From contig CP070672.1 of NCBI GenBank assembly GCA_020351895.1, positions 1,270,386 to 1,275,689 of the forward strand: DNA of 5,304 bases. Direction: 5' to 3'. The DNA comes from Thermoplasmata archaeon (lineage in GTDB: Archaea; Thermoplasmatota; Thermoplasmata; GCA-020350865). The position numbers and the translations under genes are program-made. Below the pieces are notes generated by a model. It saw only the letters and a list, made by a program, of their open reading frames with translations, was not told where the DNA came from and did not search any database. Of the stretch, positions 3,887 to 5,304 are shown one piece after another (position 1 is the first letter of the stretch; every line of letters starts with the position of its first letter).

Positions 3887-5304
3887 ATGAATAGGAAGGG
3901 AATTGCCATCTGGCTGGCATTAGTGGTGCTCCTCAGCTCTATTATTATAGTCGTCAAGATAGCCCCTAAAGCGACTGCCTACACTCCCCACGCTCCAATA
4001 CATATAGATGGAGATGCGGATTTCGCAATTCAAGCAGCAAGGGAAGGTTGGCCTGGAGATGGAACTGAAGGGAATCCGTATGTAATTGAGGGGTATGAGA
4101 TCAGCTCTTCATCTCATTATGGAATTGATATAAGCTCAACAAATGTACATTTTGTAATAAAGGATAACAAAATTAATAGTGGTAGTTGGTCCAGTACGGG
4201 TATCTTTTTAAATAGTGTCGAAAATGGTAAAATAAGTGATTGTATATTCGAGAACCACTCAAATGGAATATATTTATGGGCCGCGAATAAGATCATTATT
4301 ACTAACAACAGATTAATAAACAACAATTTATTATTTTGGGAATCAATTGAGTGTACCTTTATTGCTAACACTTTTATTGAAGGGGGATTCAAAGTTCAGG
4401 GGTTTGAGCTTGAACGGTGGAATTCACATAATATTGACACATCCAATACAGTTAATGGTAAGCCTGTATACTACTGGAAAGACCGGAATGGAGGGACTGT
4501 CCCGGAAGATGCAGGGCAGATAATCCTCGTGAATTGCACCGACGTTACTGTAGAAAACCAAAAACTGACCAATGGTTCTCATGGTATCATCCTCGGGTAC
4601 TCCTCGATCATTAACATCAAGTGGAACCTCATCGATTCAAACAACGAAGCAGGTATATACCTCTGGAAATCATCAGAAAATACCATTACCGACAATAATC
4701 TCTCTTCAAATAAGGTAGGCACTGAATTGCAACATTCAAATAATAATACAATTCAGTTCAATGAGGTATCAAATGGAGGGACAGGGATATTTATCTTAGA
4801 CCCTTCTACTGGTAACTATGTTTTTGGCAATAATGCTTTAAACAACAGTATTGGCATTAAAATCTTTTCATCACCTTCTATTTCGAACGAGCAATACCTC
4901 TCTCATGGGAATACTATTAAAAATAACACCGTCACAGATAACTGGGGCGGCATATCGATTGTACATTCAAAATGGAATGAAATCATAGATAATACTGTTG
5001 CTAATAATTATGTGCGTGGTATATCCCTTGACGAATCTGATGAAAACACCATTCGAAACAACATTGTCTCAAACAGTTCTCGTGGATTTTTTATTTCATC
5101 TTCTAATGAGAACAGTTTATTAGACAACAACGTCTCAAGTAACTATTTCGGAATTTTTCTTGAGCATTCGTATGATAATATAATTCATCATAATAACATT
5201 ATCAACAATTCTGTTCAATTGTATCAGAATGATAGCATAAATTCCTGGGACGATGGTGAAGGTGAAGGCAACTACTGGAGCGATTATGCCGGTATGGACC
5301 TGGA
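3887..5304 (+). CDS. Secreted NosD-type right-handed parallel beta-helix protein (3' end outside window)
   Basis: The frame is open for 472 codons to the right edge. Residues 1-31 form a signal peptide: MNRKG, a hydrophobic core (about 6-23) and an ATA|Y cleavage site near residue 31. Next comes the conserved entry segment of archaeal NosD-like proteins, IHIDGDADF then GWPGDGTEGNPYVIEGYEI (ending near 72). About 75-450 are short Asn-rich PbH1/NosD-type turns of roughly 22-24 residues with the pattern 'N-I--N--S-N--GI-L--S--N'. An insert around NTVNGKPVYYW (187-197) to DAGQIILVNCT is typical of these proteins, as is the closing NSWDDGEGEGNYWSDY (452-467). About eleven N-X-S/T sequons suggest a heavily N-glycosylated surface or exported protein. 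The expected C-terminal anchor lies outside the window. Such proteins may bind or cleave carbohydrate or act as adhesins; copper-enzyme maturation, the namesake NosD role, is not supported by any neighbouring gene. Codons are AT-richer than in rpsO-recJ. Confidence 0.88.
   Translation, partial: MNRKGIAIWLALVVLLSSIIIVVKIAPKATAYTPHAPIHIDGDADFAIQAAREGWPGDGTEGNPYVIEGYEISSSSHYGIDISSTNVHFVIKDNKINSGSWSSTGIFLNSVENGKISDCIFENHSNGIYLWAANKIIITNNRLINNNLLFWESIECTFIANTFIEGGFKVQGFELERWNSHNIDTSNTVNGKPVYYWKDRNGGTVPEDAGQIILVNCTDVTVENQKLTNGSHGIILGYSSIINIKWNLIDSNNEAGIYLWKSSENTITDNNLSSNKVGTELQHSNNNTIQFNEVSNGGTGIFILDPSTGNYVFGNNALNNSIGIKIFSSPSISNEQYLSHGNTIKNNTVTDNWGGISIVHSKWNEIIDNTVANNYVRGISLDESDENTIRNNIVSNSSRGFFISSSNENSLLDNNVSSNYFGIFLEHSYDNIIHHNNIINNSVQLYQNDSINSWDDGEGEGNYWSDYAGMDL

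Noticed and set aside
4117..4392. 91-codon minus-strand ORF with a hydrophobic stretch
   Set aside because: It is the reverse of the Asn/Ile-rich beta-helix coding region. Reverse-complemented AAT/ATT codons naturally give Ile/Leu/Phe-rich pseudo-membrane segments.
1..5304. CRISPR array, tRNA, rRNA, insertion sequence or integrase
   Set aside because: I found no regularly spaced repeat array, no cloverleaf-like sequence with a TTCRA arm, no rRNA-like segment and no transposase or recombinase reading frame.

Overview
The window looks archaeal, most likely a Euryarchaeota/Thermoplasmatota-type genome. The evidence is an archaeal-type ribosomal protein S15, an archaeal RecJ-like DHH nuclease directly behind it, BRE/TATA-like promoter elements, two genes whose TATA boxes fit leaderless transcripts, and a NosD-like parallel beta-helix surface protein of the kind common in Thermoplasmatota and relatives. 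The lineage is an inference from gene content; no rRNA is present to anchor it.

Layout. (1) Positions 2-157 hold the 3' end of an unidentified basic protein, which could instead be a complete 47-residue protein starting at 14. (2) Positions 158-272 are an AT-rich spacer with two small hairpins and the probable promoter of the next gene. (3) rpsO (uS15, TTG start at 273) and a recJ-like/GAN-like DHH phosphoesterase (ATG at 799) lie in tandem and are probably co-transcribed. This is a known archaeal neighbourhood linking translation and replication genes. (4) A BRE/TATA promoter at about 2182-2204 drives a cytoplasmic, reductive-dehalogenase-like protein with two 4Fe-4S motifs (TTG at 2240). 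(5) Positions 3065-3297 carry no sizeable gene, only a 28-codon ORF that looks like the broken 5' end of a gene. (6) On the minus strand, 3298-3768 encodes a Fic/Doc-family protein whose usual catalytic His is Gln. (7) A 118-bp divergent promoter region separates it from a secreted, Asn-rich, NosD-type beta-helix protein (3887 onward) that runs off the right edge.

The left part (2-3064) is housekeeping to metabolic, on one strand, with Shine-Dalgarno-type start sites. The right part (3065-5304) looks like accessory DNA: an orphan Fic protein, a gene remnant and a cell-surface repeat protein, with starts that fit leaderless transcription. I see no CRISPR array, tRNA, rRNA, transposase or integrase. 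Nothing here proves a new multi-gene system. The most interesting single items are the Fic active-site substitution and the non-exported RdhA-like protein beside core information-processing genes.
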